Shown here one piece after another: positions 56,539 through 64,000 of a DNA stretch of 64,000 nucleotides. Position numbers and translations under genes: made by a program. This DNA is from Glaciimonas sp. PAMC28666. GTDB lineage: Bacteria; Pseudomonadota; Gammaproteobacteria; Burkholderiales; Burkholderiaceae_D. Within the stretch, counting starts at the first letter, position 1. The number at the start of each line of letters is the position of its first letter. The notes below the pieces were generated by a model that was given only the letters and a program-made list of their open reading frames with translations, made no database searches and had not been told where the DNA came from. Location of the stretch: the NCBI RefSeq assembly GCF_016917355.1, contig NZ_CP070304.1, positions 3,534,001 through 3,598,000 on the forward strand, in the 5' to 3' direction.

Positions 56539-56815
56539 CAGGACTTTCTGTGATTATTTATTAATGTATGACTAAAATGTAAACACTGCATGCCCTGATA
56601 ATGAGGTAACAAGCACTAGCGTCGGTTCATTGCCATTATATCGGCGATATCCAGTGGAGATCGCCTGGTCTTGTGCAAGAACCCGATCTAAAAGCGAATG
56701 CGGCGGAGAGGAGTTCCTGAAAAGCGAGGGTGTCGAAACCGCATGGCTAGCCGACAACAGCCCGCATTAAGGACCGATATGCTATTCCAGTAGGCAGCCG
56801 CAAAATGATACTTTA

Positions 56816-56880
56816 AATCAATAACTTAACTATCTTCGTAGCTGTTTACGCACAAAGTTATCCACATTAACTGTGGAAAA
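56816..56880 (+). repeat. IHF/DnaA-box module A
   Basis: It starts AATCAATAACTTA, a full match to the IHF consensus WATCAANNNNTTR. The 9-mer TTATCCACA begins 42 bp later (56858-56866), preceded by CACAAAG. A 5-bp spacer and the inverted, degenerate 9-mer TGTGGAAAA follow. Confidence 0.85.
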
Positions 56881-56986
56881 TTCTGCAAGCAAATTTGATC
56901 AGCGCTCCTGAATGCATGTAGCCATGGTGAGCGTTCATTATTATTCACAGTGCGTCTGAATTATCCAGTCCCACAAAAGTCATTTT

Positions 56987-57051
56987 AATCAAACACTTAG
57001 GTTCACTTTCCCAACCTTGTACACAAAGTTACCCACAATTTCTGTGGATAA
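56987..57051 (+). repeat. IHF/DnaA-box module B
   Basis: AATCAAACACTTA (full IHF consensus) starts the unit. The box 42 bp on is TTACCCACA (one mismatch), and the inverted box TGTGGATAA at 57043-57051 is perfect. A further perfect inverted box lies at 57060-57068. Confidence 0.85.
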
Positions 57052-57068
57052 CTTGACGCTGTGGATAA

Positions 57069-58379
57069 CTAAATGCCAGGCGGAACGACCGCAGGCTCCG
57101 CGTCCGCCTTTACCTTCGCTCTGGACTTAGGCTTAGCTTCACGCTTAGCCTCGGCCTTGGGCTTAGCCTTGGCCTCAGATTTCGGTTTGGACTCAGACTT
57201 GAACTTGGGCTTAGACTCAGACTCAGACTCAGACTTAGGCTTGGGCGTGGACTCAGGTTCAGATTCAGACGCAGAGTCCGACGCGGACTTAGGCCCAGCC
57301 TCCACATCCACCTTGGCTAACGCAACCTGCGCCAACACCACCTTGTGAACGAAGTGCAATTTGTCTTGCACCGGCGTCGATAGTTTGAAGGGATAAGAAT
57401 CGGGTGTGCCGACGCTGCGGTTTAAGCTGTTCAGCACATAGGTCAAGGCAAACCAGTTAGCGATAATTTCTTCGAATGAATCAATTTTGAGAGGTGGCGC
57501 GGTAATCACCATTTCCGGCTCGGCGTCCTTCGGCGGACTGAGCGATAGACCGCAGGCATGGGCGGTTTCCAAAGTGTCGATCATGTGCAGATAATGTGCC
57601 CAGGTTTCCGCCCAATCCTCCCATGGATGCGAACTGGCGTAGACGCTGATGAAGTTTTTTTCCCAGTCTGGCGGTGTTCCCTGTTCATAATGCAGCTTAA
57701 GGCACTCGGCATAGTCCTGGCGCTCATCGCCGAAAAGTTCGCGATAGCTATCGACCCAATGGCTGTCGGCAATTAAACGGTCGAAAAAATAATGTCCGCT
57801 TTCATGGCGGAAATGCCCAAGCAGAGTACGATAACCTTCGTGCATCTGCTCCCGAGTGCGCTCGCGCTCGGCGGGATCGGCTTCCACAACGTTGATCGTA
57901 ATCAAGCCGTTGTCATGACCGGTCATTATCGGTTCTTCGCTCAGGCCATCTTCCAGGAATTGGAAAGCTAAACCGCGTTCTTCGTCTACCTGCTTTGAAA
58001 CCGGGCGCAAACCCAATGACCAGAGAGAGTAAAGAAGACGGCGTTTGGCCGATTCAAGGCGGTGCCAGAAAACATGGTTCTTTTCGTTTAATAAGGAAGG
58101 AATAATGACTGTCAGCTGGCATGAGGCGCAAAAGTCGTTTTCATCACCCGCATCCAGCATCCAATTGCAGACGTGCTGATTGACATAATTACTGCATTGT
58201 TTATAGAGGCGACCGGCATCCACCGAATTGAGGCTGCGCCAATTCCCGTCGTCTGCTAATTCGAAGCTGTTTACCGCGCGTTGTTCGGGTTGATACCCGA
58301 GCGTGCTGCCACAGCTAAAGCATAAAGTATTTTCAAAAAAGACCTGCTGTCTGCACTTGTCACAATGAAAAGTTTTCAT
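57069..58379 (-). CDS. Putative zinc-binding metallopeptidase (PF10005/DUF2248 type)
   Basis: Predicted cytosolic zinc metallopeptidase-like protein of 436 residues; no biological role is known to me. The ATG at 58379 gives the family-typical start MKTFHCDKCRQQVFFENTLC; ATG at 58391 would add four residues. An N-terminal zinc ribbon has two C-x2-C pairs. The catalytic HExxH-like motif is in HFRHESGHYFFDRL, with a downstream SHPWEDWAETWAHYLHM helix that may give the third ligand. From about residue 365 a low-complexity tail of Lys, Pro, Ser, Glu and Ala follows, made from hexanucleotide repeats. The gene is surrounded on both sides by IHF/DnaA-box modules and appears inserted between xseA and exbB. 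Confidence 0.85.
   Translation of the reverse strand: MKTFHCDKCRQQVFFENTLCFSCGSTLGYQPEQRAVNSFELADDGNWRSLNSVDAGRLYKQCSNYVNQHVCNWMLDAGDENDFCASCQLTVIIPSLLNEKNHVFWHRLESAKRRLLYSLWSLGLRPVSKQVDEERGLAFQFLEDGLSEEPIMTGHDNGLITINVVEADPAERERTREQMHEGYRTLLGHFRHESGHYFFDRLIADSHWVDSYRELFGDERQDYAECLKLHYEQGTPPDWEKNFISVYASSHPWEDWAETWAHYLHMIDTLETAHACGLSLSPPKDAEPEMVITAPPLKIDSFEEIIANWFALTYVLNSLNRSVGTPDSYPFKLSTPVQDKLHFVHKVVLAQVALAKVDVEAGPKSASDSASESEPESTPKPKSESESESKPKFKSESKPKSEAKAKPKAEAKREAKPKSRAKVKADAEPAVVPPGI
57085..57300 (-). repeat. Coding low-complexity repeat, tail of the metallopeptidase
   Basis: The tail is built from units encoding K-S-E-S-E, P-K-x-K and E-A-K. The 6-bp core is a variant of GACTCA/GAGTCT, best seen at 57208-57236. 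Frame is kept throughout. Confidence 0.75.
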
Positions 58380-58736
58380 GAGTATCCCCATTGATTGAAA
58401 AGGTTGGTGCTGGCGGTCCAGGTAAGCCGGAATTGATATCTGGCCTATCTCTCGATGAATACTCCGGTGTAATACATTTGAAGAATACTTTGATTAATAC
58501 CGCTCATCTTTCGGACCGATATTTTTCGTGCGATTCACTTTTGTTCTTACCAAAAGCGACGGTGGTCACCATATTACACAAGCAAATACGGGTTTGGGTT
58601 GCGTTCCTGATTGTTGGCTAATTTATTGTGAAAAAGATCTCACTTGCGCGACTTCTTGAGGTTTCTGGCTATAAATTAGGAAAGAGCGCCTGTTCGTTCT
58701 TGCAACTGAATCGCCCAACAGCAAAAATTCTTTGTT

Positions 58737-58801
58737 AATCATAGGCTTAACTAGCTACAAGGTACGTTGTACACAAAGTTATCCACAAATACTGTGCATA
58801 A
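58737..58801 (+). repeat. IHF/DnaA-box module C
   Basis: AATCATAGGCTTA (one mismatch to the IHF consensus), then TTATCCACA exactly 42 bp on (58779-58787), spacer AATAC and the inverted box TGTGCATAA, which reads TTATGCACA on the other strand and matches TTATNCACA. Confidence 0.85.
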
Positions 58802-58948
58802 GTAAAAGGAGTGAAAGTAATGCGCACGTGCAAATAATTGAGAATTTATTTACTGAGCGTTGCCTGGTTGGCTGTCGAGACAATCGGCTTATCGATAACG
58901 TAACCGGGCTTTTGTAGCATTGCTACACAAAGAGCGAAAACCCCGTTA

Positions 58949-59013
58949 AATCAAAGACTTAATCACATCTCAGTGCTGATATGCACAAAGTTATCCACAA
59001 ATTCTGTGCATAA
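58949..59013 (+). repeat. IHF/DnaA-box module D
   Basis: AATCAAAGACTTA (full IHF consensus), TTATCCACA at 58991-58999, spacer AATTC and inverted TGTGCATAA. Spacing is 42 bp as in the other modules. Confidence 0.87.
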
Positions 59014-59162
59014 CTATTTTTGCGTAGGAGCGTTCAATTTAAAGCTGTCTTTTGGGCTATCGTACATTAGGAAATTTGGTCTGTTTTATCGCGTGAGAAC
59101 CTGCGAGGAGAGAAAAATCTGTGGTCTTTACTTACTTTGAACAGTTCGAAAAAGTCGAGCAA

Positions 59163-59227
59163 AATCAAACGCTTAGGTTCACGGGGGTTAAGTTGTTCAC
59201 AAAGTTATCCACATAAACTGTGGAGAA
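59163..59227 (+). repeat. IHF/DnaA-box module E
   Basis: AATCAAACGCTTA (full IHF consensus), TTATCCACA at 59205-59213, spacer TAAAC and the inverted degenerate box TGTGGAGAA. The first 20 bp are nearly identical to module B. Confidence 0.87.
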
Positions 59228-59310
59228 CTTTCTCCATCATATATAAGAACGTTCTTAGCGAAAGCTTGTTAAGTTGCACTTTTTTAATGCAGGCATAAAA
59301 AACCCTTTGA

Positions 59311-59375
59311 AATCAATGGTTTCCCTTCCTGGGAGCATACTTATCCACAATCTTACACACATAAACTGTGAGAAA
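59311..59375 (+). repeat. IHF/DnaA-box module F (diverged)
   Basis: AATCAATGGTTTC (last base off IHF consensus). The 9-mer 42 bp on is the degenerate TTACACACA, followed by TAAAC and TGTGAGAAA. An extra perfect TTATCCACA sits inside the unit at 59341-59349. Confidence 0.75.
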
Positions 59376-59534
59376 CTTTTGCGCGAATTTTGCGCGATAT
59401 TGCGGCTAATAAAAATTTAACCCTACAATTTTCGTGGGGTTGCTCACTTGGCTGCAACAGTTTACATTCTGCTTTCTTTGCATCCGCTGCTTTCCATGGG
59501 ATAGCGTAGTCTGCATTCCTCACAAGGAGTTGTT

Positions 59535-60140
59535 TTGTTTGCCATTATTCAAGCTGCAGGTTGGCCGATCTGGTTATTGTTGTGCGCCTCTGTGATCGCA
59601 ACGGCTTTAATTATCGAACGTTTAGTCTATTTACGACGTCCTCGTATTTTGCCCCCGCAGTTGCTACAGGAGGTGATCAGGGTTTATCACAACGGGCGCG
59701 TCGACGCTGACGTAGTCGATAATCTGGAAAATAATTCTCCCCTGGGGCGTGTATTGGCTGCCGGATTACGTAACGTTGACGCGCCGCGTGACATGATGAA
59801 AGAGGCAATAGAAGAAGCCGGCATGGCGACGGCGCACGATTTGGCGCGATTCCTGACAACACTTGGAACCATTGCCTCGCTTGCACCGTTGATGGGCTTG
59901 TTTGGCACGGTGGTGGGAATGATTGAAATTTTTGGGTCGACCAACGGCGCTGGCACTGATCCTGCACAACTGGGACATGGAATTTCAGTCGCGCTATATA
60001 ACACGGCATTCGGCATCGGCATCGCGATGCCTGCGCTGGTATTTTATCGCCACTTCCGTGCCACGATTGACAGCTTTATTGTCGATATGGAGCAGCAGGC
60101 GATCAAGTTTGTCGATATCGTCCATGGTGAACGACGCTAG
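59535..60140 (+). CDS. exbB: ExbB/TolQ-family proton channel subunit
   Basis: Inner-membrane subunit of 201 residues of a TonB- or Tol-type proton-motive-force transducer. The start codon is TTG at 59535, supported by AAGGAG six bases upstream and by the short N-terminus leading straight into helix 1 (WPIWLLLCASVIATALIIERL). The conserved MotA/TolQ/ExbB core is TTLGTIASLAPLMGLFGTVVGMIEIF, then helix 3 ALYNTAFGIGIAMPALVFYRHF. The exbD gene follows by about 110 bp. No tonB gene is adjacent. ExbB rather than TolQ is chosen because tol-pal genes are absent. Confidence 0.9.
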   Translation: MFAIIQAAGWPIWLLLCASVIATALIIERLVYLRRPRILPPQLLQEVIRVYHNGRVDADVVDNLENNSPLGRVLAAGLRNVDAPRDMMKEAIEEAGMATAHDLARFLTTLGTIASLAPLMGLFGTVVGMIEIFGSTNGAGTDPAQLGHGISVALYNTAFGIGIAMPALVFYRHFRATIDSFIVDMEQQAIKFVDIVHGERR

Positions 60141-60251
60141 ATGACTTGCGACGTGTTGCTGCGATCAGGTGTATTGATTTGTACAATGAAAACCAATCCT
60201 GGCGCGAAACCACGGTCAAAGTAAGAGGGCATGAATGAAAAGGGATCAGGT

Positions 60252-60689
60252 ATGAACTTTCGCAAAGGCAGAGCACGCGAAGAAATTGAAATAAATCTGA
60301 TTCCGTTTATTGACGTATTGTTGGTGATCGTGATTTTTTTGATGGTGACTACTACCTATAGTAATTTGACCACGCTGAAGATTACGCTGCCGACCGCGGA
60401 TGCGGGGAAGATCGCGGCAGAGCCGTTTCGCATTACCGTAGCGGTAACGGCGCAAGGCCAGTATGCGGTAAACAAGGAGCAGGTGGCGTCGAAAGATGCC
60501 GAGGCGTTAGCGCAGGATCTGCGTAAGGCGGCGCAAAGCGACCCGCACAAATCGAAGGAAACTCCGGTTATCGTCATCAATGCGGATGCGATGTCGCCGC
60601 ATCAAACTGTGATTAATGTTCTGGAAGCCGCGCGTTTAGCCGGATTCGAGAAGGTGACCTTTGCGGCGCAGGCCGGCACCCATAAGTAG
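60252..60689 (+). CDS. exbD: ExbD/TolR-family proton channel subunit
   Basis: Inner-membrane protein of 145 residues with one N-terminal helix and a periplasmic domain. The ATG at 60252 gives the usual MNFRKGRAREEIEINLIPFI start with AGGG at good spacing; ATG at 60231 has the ribosome site too close. The essential membrane aspartate is in LIPFIDVLLVIVIFLMV. The C-terminal part (AARLAGFEKVTFAAQ) is typical. Works with ExbB to energise TonB-dependent uptake. Confidence 0.92.
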   Translation: MNFRKGRAREEIEINLIPFIDVLLVIVIFLMVTTTYSNLTTLKITLPTADAGKIAAEPFRITVAVTAQGQYAVNKEQVASKDAEALAQDLRKAAQSDPHKSKETPVIVINADAMSPHQTVINVLEAARLAGFEKVTFAAQAGTHK

Positions 60690-60870
60690 CAAATCCGCGG
60701 CGAATAGTGGAAGCCAGGCGTTGCCACGAATGAAGTCTGACTGTCTTTTGATCGTAATGCGGTAATCCTCCACATTTTTAGCCTTTTCACGATCCTTTGC
60801 GATCCTTTGGTATCACGGAATGGCGCGCGGTCGTTTATGATTGAGGCAGCGCCATTTTTTGATTTCTGAG

Positions 60871-61956
60871 ATGGTGGTTTTTAATTTTTTTAGCAGGTTA
60901 TTAGATTTGACTCGACAGCGGAGCACTACCGAATCAGTACTTACTGCGGCTTGGCAAGCACGGGGTCCGCTGGCTTGCGCCCTATTGCCCTTATCATTGC
61001 TGTTTCGATGTGTCGCCGGTCTGCGTCGCTTCATGTATCTCAATGGCTGGCGTGCGAGTACCCGTTTGCCGGTTCCTATCATTGTAGTCGGCAATATTTA
61101 CGTCGGCGGCACGGGTAAGACGCCGTTAACTATCTGGCTGGTGCAAGCTTTGCGACTCGCAGGGTATACGCCGGGCGTGATTTCTCGCGGTTATGGCGTC
61201 GCTTCCGAGCTTGAAACGCGCGCGGTTTCGGCCAGATCGATCGCCGCAGAAGTGGGTGATGAGCCTCTATTAATCGCTCTGCGCGCGCAATGTCCGGTCG
61301 TCGTGGGTAAAAACCGCGTTGCAGCAGCGCAAACATTGTTGAAGGTGAATCCGCAGGTCAATGTGATTTTATCCGACGATGGTCTACAGCATTATCGATT
61401 GCAACGCGACATCGAGATTGTCCTGTTCGATAGCCGTGGAAACGGAAATGGCTGGTTGCTGCCAGCCGGGCCTTTACGCGAAGCGACCTCCCGTCCGCGA
61501 GATTTTACGGTGGTAAATCTGGAACCGGCCGTTGCTTTGCCCGCATCGTTACCGCGCACCGCAGTCAGGATGCAGTTGGCGGGAGAGATGGCCGAACGCC
61601 TTGGAGACCGGTCACAGACTCTCCGAATAGCCGATCTCTCTAACAGTCTGCCGGCCCCTCGTATTCTGGCCGCTGCCGGAATTGGCAACCCGCAACGCTT
61701 TTTTAACATGCTGTCCGGTATGGGGTTGGTGTTTGAATCCTTATCTCTGCCGGATCATTACGGTTTTTCTGTGAATCCTTTTGCAGCGGTAGATGCAGAG
61801 ATCATACTGATCACCGAAAAGGATGCAGTAAAATGTAGTCAAATCGAAATCATCAAAAACGACCCTCGTTTGTGGGTCGTACCCGTGACCGCGCAGATTG
61901 ACGTCGCGCTGATACAACAAATTGTGGAGAAACTCCGTGGACACCCAACTGCTTGA
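60871..61956 (+). CDS. lpxK: Tetraacyldisaccharide 4'-kinase
   Basis: Lipid A biosynthesis kinase that phosphorylates the 4' position of the disaccharide precursor at the inner membrane; 361 residues. The Walker A region is [11 protein letters not shown] (74-84), preceded by the hydrophobic N-terminal anchor ([22 protein letters not shown]). [18 protein letters not shown] holds the catalytic Asp-Asp-Gly-Leu-Gln-His signature; PDHYGF and [11 protein letters not shown] are also family motifs. The ATG at 60871 gives the usual length; a TTG at 60841 is less likely. The next gene starts inside its last codons. Confidence 0.95.
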   Translation: MVVFNFFSRLLDLTRQRSTTESVLTAAWQARGPLACALLPLSLLFRCVAGLRRFMYLNGWRASTRLPVPIIVVGNIYVGGTGKTPLTIWLVQALRLAGYTPGVISRGYGVASELETRAVSARSIAAEVGDEPLLIALRAQCPVVVGKNRVAAAQTLLKVNPQVNVILSDDGLQHYRLQRDIEIVLFDSRGNGNGWLLPAGPLREATSRPRDFTVVNLEPAVALPASLPRTAVRMQLAGEMAERLGDRSQTLRIADLSNSLPAPRILAAAGIGNPQRFFNMLSGMGLVFESLSLPDHYGFSVNPFAAVDAEIILITEKDAVKCSQIEIIKNDPRLWVVPVTAQIDVALIQQIVEKLRGHPTA

Positions 61957-62152
61957 TATTTTAGTTTGCCCGATCTGTAAAGGGCCTTTGCAGCATGATA
62001 AAAAAGCTTTGGAATTAATTTGTAACGCCGACAGGCTCGCTTTTCCGATTCGTGACGGGATTCCCATTATGTGGGCAGATCAGGCGCGAGAACTACATAA
62101 TGCGGCAGATATCGGGGTGACTGAGCGTGATCCCTCATTGCCGGCCGCCTGA
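61937..62152 (+). CDS. Trm112-family small zinc protein
   Basis: Small protein of 71 residues of the Trm112/YcaR family. It starts with GTG at 61937 ([19 protein letters not shown]), with GGAG eight bases upstream, and overlaps lpxK by 20 bp. Bacterial members keep one C-x2-C knuckle, here CPICKG, and the ending [10 protein letters not shown]. The lpxK-trm112-kdsB order is common in Proteobacteria. Its role is uncertain; the eukaryotic relative activates methyltransferases. Confidence 0.9.
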   Translation: MDTQLLDILVCPICKGPLQHDKKALELICNADRLAFPIRDGIPIMWADQARELHNAADIGVTERDPSLPAA

Positions 62153-62319
62153 ATTTAACTCTGCATTTTTTGCATCGTCTGCCGAATAGTCCAGTAAGTA
62201 GCCTTTACGTGGCGTTTGCACTGCACTGAATTGCACCGTTTTTTGAATGACTTCCTCGAACAGTCTCACAGACTACTTACGGAAGAATTCCATCCGATAG
62301 CCCCTATAAAAGATCGTCA

Positions 62320-63072
62320 ATGTCCTTTACTGTCATTATTCCTGCCCGATTGGCCTCAACCAGATTGCCCAACAAGCCCTTGGCTGATCTTGGCGGTAAG
62401 CCGATGATTGTGCGCGTCGCTGAGCGGGCGGCACTTTCAGGCGCGGCGCAAGTCATTGTCGCTACGGATCACGCGGATATTCTGATTGCCTGCGAGAAGC
62501 ACGGAATCACTGTGCGTTTGACACGTCCGAATCATCCTTCCGGAACAGATCGGATCGCGGAAGTGGCAGCGGGTTTGGGCTTAGCCGATAACGCGGTCGT
62601 GGTAAACGTGCAAGGTGATGAACCATTAATTGATCCGGAATTAATCGCCGCCACTGCCGCGCAGATCGTCGATGGCGTTCCGATGGCAACTGCGGCGCAC
62701 GCCATAGAGTGTGTTGCCGATGCTTTTAATCCGAACGTGGTGAAGGTAGTGGTGAGTAAATCCGGTCGGGCGCTGTATTTTTCCCGGGCAACTATTCCCT
62801 GGCATCGGGATGGATTTGCGCAGTCACGACAGGCATTCCCAAATGACTATCTGCCGTTACGGCATATAGGACTATATGCATACAACCATGCGTTTCTACA
62901 AACCTATCCGACGTTGGCGGTATCGCCACTCGAACAGATTGAAGCGCTGGAACAGCTTCGCGTTCTGTGGCATGGCTATCCGATTGCAGTGCATATCGCA
63001 CAGAGCGCGCCGGCTGCCGGGGTCGATACGCCAGAAGATCTGGAGCGCGTGCGGCAATTTTTTAAGAGTTGA
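62320..63072 (+). CDS. kdsB: 3-deoxy-manno-octulosonate cytidylyltransferase
   Basis: Activates Kdo with CTP to CMP-Kdo for lipopolysaccharide core synthesis; 250 residues, cytosolic. Typical motifs are [29 protein letters not shown] at the start, with the nucleotide loop, [12 protein letters not shown] with the magnesium aspartate, and [31 protein letters not shown] near the end. It follows the Trm112-like gene by 167 bp on the same strand. Confidence 0.96.
   Translation: MSFTVIIPARLASTRLPNKPLADLGGKPMIVRVAERAALSGAAQVIVATDHADILIACEKHGITVRLTRPNHPSGTDRIAEVAAGLGLADNAVVVNVQGDEPLIDPELIAATAAQIVDGVPMATAAHAIECVADAFNPNVVKVVVSKSGRALYFSRATIPWHRDGFAQSRQAFPNDYLPLRHIGLYAYNHAFLQTYPTLAVSPLEQIEALEQLRVLWHGYPIAVHIAQSAPAAGVDTPEDLERVRQFFKS

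Positions 63073-64000
<928 letters not shown>

Larger units (their letters stand above)
56539..57068. other. Intergenic zone left of the metallopeptidase gene, carrying modules A and B
   Basis: 530 bp without a supported gene. It carries two 65-bp IHF/DnaA-box modules (56816-56880, 56987-57051) plus single DnaA-box matches TTATTCACA at 56941 and TGTGGATAA at 57060, the latter abutting the stop codon of the metallopeptidase gene. Confidence 0.8.
58380..59534. other. 1.15-kb intergenic zone upstream of exbB, carrying modules C to F
   Basis: No protein gene is supported; the short frame at 58391-58621 has no recognisable features. The zone contains four 65-bp IHF/DnaA-box modules, a 14-bp perfect palindrome TAAGAACGTTCTTA at 59244-59257, AT-rich stretches around 59236-59310 and 59380-59440, and the exbB promoter. 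Confidence 0.8.

Noticed and set aside
58391-58621. Open frame of 76 codons divergent from the metallopeptidase gene
   Set aside because: No ribosome site, no family resemblance and atypical composition; it lies in the module-rich spacer.
56539-59534. Chromosomal origin of replication (oriC) or plasmid origin
   Set aside because: DnaA boxes are present, but no dnaA, rpmH, gidA, parAB or rep gene is adjacent and housekeeping genes continue on both sides, so a control locus is favoured over the main origin.

Overview
The window is a bacterial chromosome segment, most likely from a betaproteobacterium of the order Burkholderiales, close to Oxalobacteraceae such as Glaciimonas, Collimonas or Herminiimonas. 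That placement is inferred from protein character and from the housekeeping run at the right end (xseA, exbB, exbD, lpxK, a Trm112-like gene, kdsB, adk). No rRNA, tRNA, intact insertion sequence, prophage or CRISPR array was recognised.

Layout. (1) 1-9728: an MdtABC-type RND efflux operon on the minus strand (mdtC cut by the window edge), a Spy-like periplasmic protein, and a divergent OmpR/EnvZ-like two-component system, a grouping that recalls the E. coli BaeSR regulon. (2) 9729-15960: two small envelope proteins, a YghZ-type aldo-keto reductase, a GlxA-type regulator, and a GC-rich MgtC-family gene in gene-poor flanks that looks acquired. (3) 15961-48409: a very complete glycine betaine catabolic and uptake supercluster. 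(4) 48510-53962: an AraC regulator divergent from an acyl-CoA synthetase and a short-chain dehydrogenase, then a MscS channel. (5) 54294-64000: sodB, xseA, a zinc metallopeptidase gene, then exbB, exbD, lpxK, trm112-like, kdsB and adk (cut by the edge).

How the supercluster works. CaiX-, CbcX-, CbcV- and CbcW-like ABC components import choline-type compounds and betaine. GbcAB demethylates glycine betaine to dimethylglycine. DgcAB with a dedicated electron-transfer flavoprotein (EtfA, EtfB) makes sarcosine, and SoxBDAG makes glycine. GlyA turns glycine plus methylene-THF into serine, and serine ammonia-lyase gives pyruvate. The one-carbon units are handled by glutathione-independent formaldehyde dehydrogenase, PurU, and a FolB-like gene translationally coupled to soxG. 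A GbdR-like regulator sits inside the cluster. No betaine-forming choline oxidation genes (betA, betB) and no formate dehydrogenase are in the window.

The most striking unexplained signal lies around the metallopeptidase gene. Six 65-bp modules (56816-56880, 56987-57051, 58737-58801, 58949-59013, 59163-59227, 59311-59375) each start with an IHF-consensus-like site and carry, exactly 42 bp further on, a DnaA-box-like 9-mer, a 5-bp spacer and an inverted second 9-mer. This looks like an undescribed DnaA-binding locus analogous in logic to datA or DARS. A second theme is a scatter of degenerate tandem repeats (period 7-13 bp, most often 12 bp), several of them inside coding sequences of the betaine pathway (etfA, gbcB, soxG).
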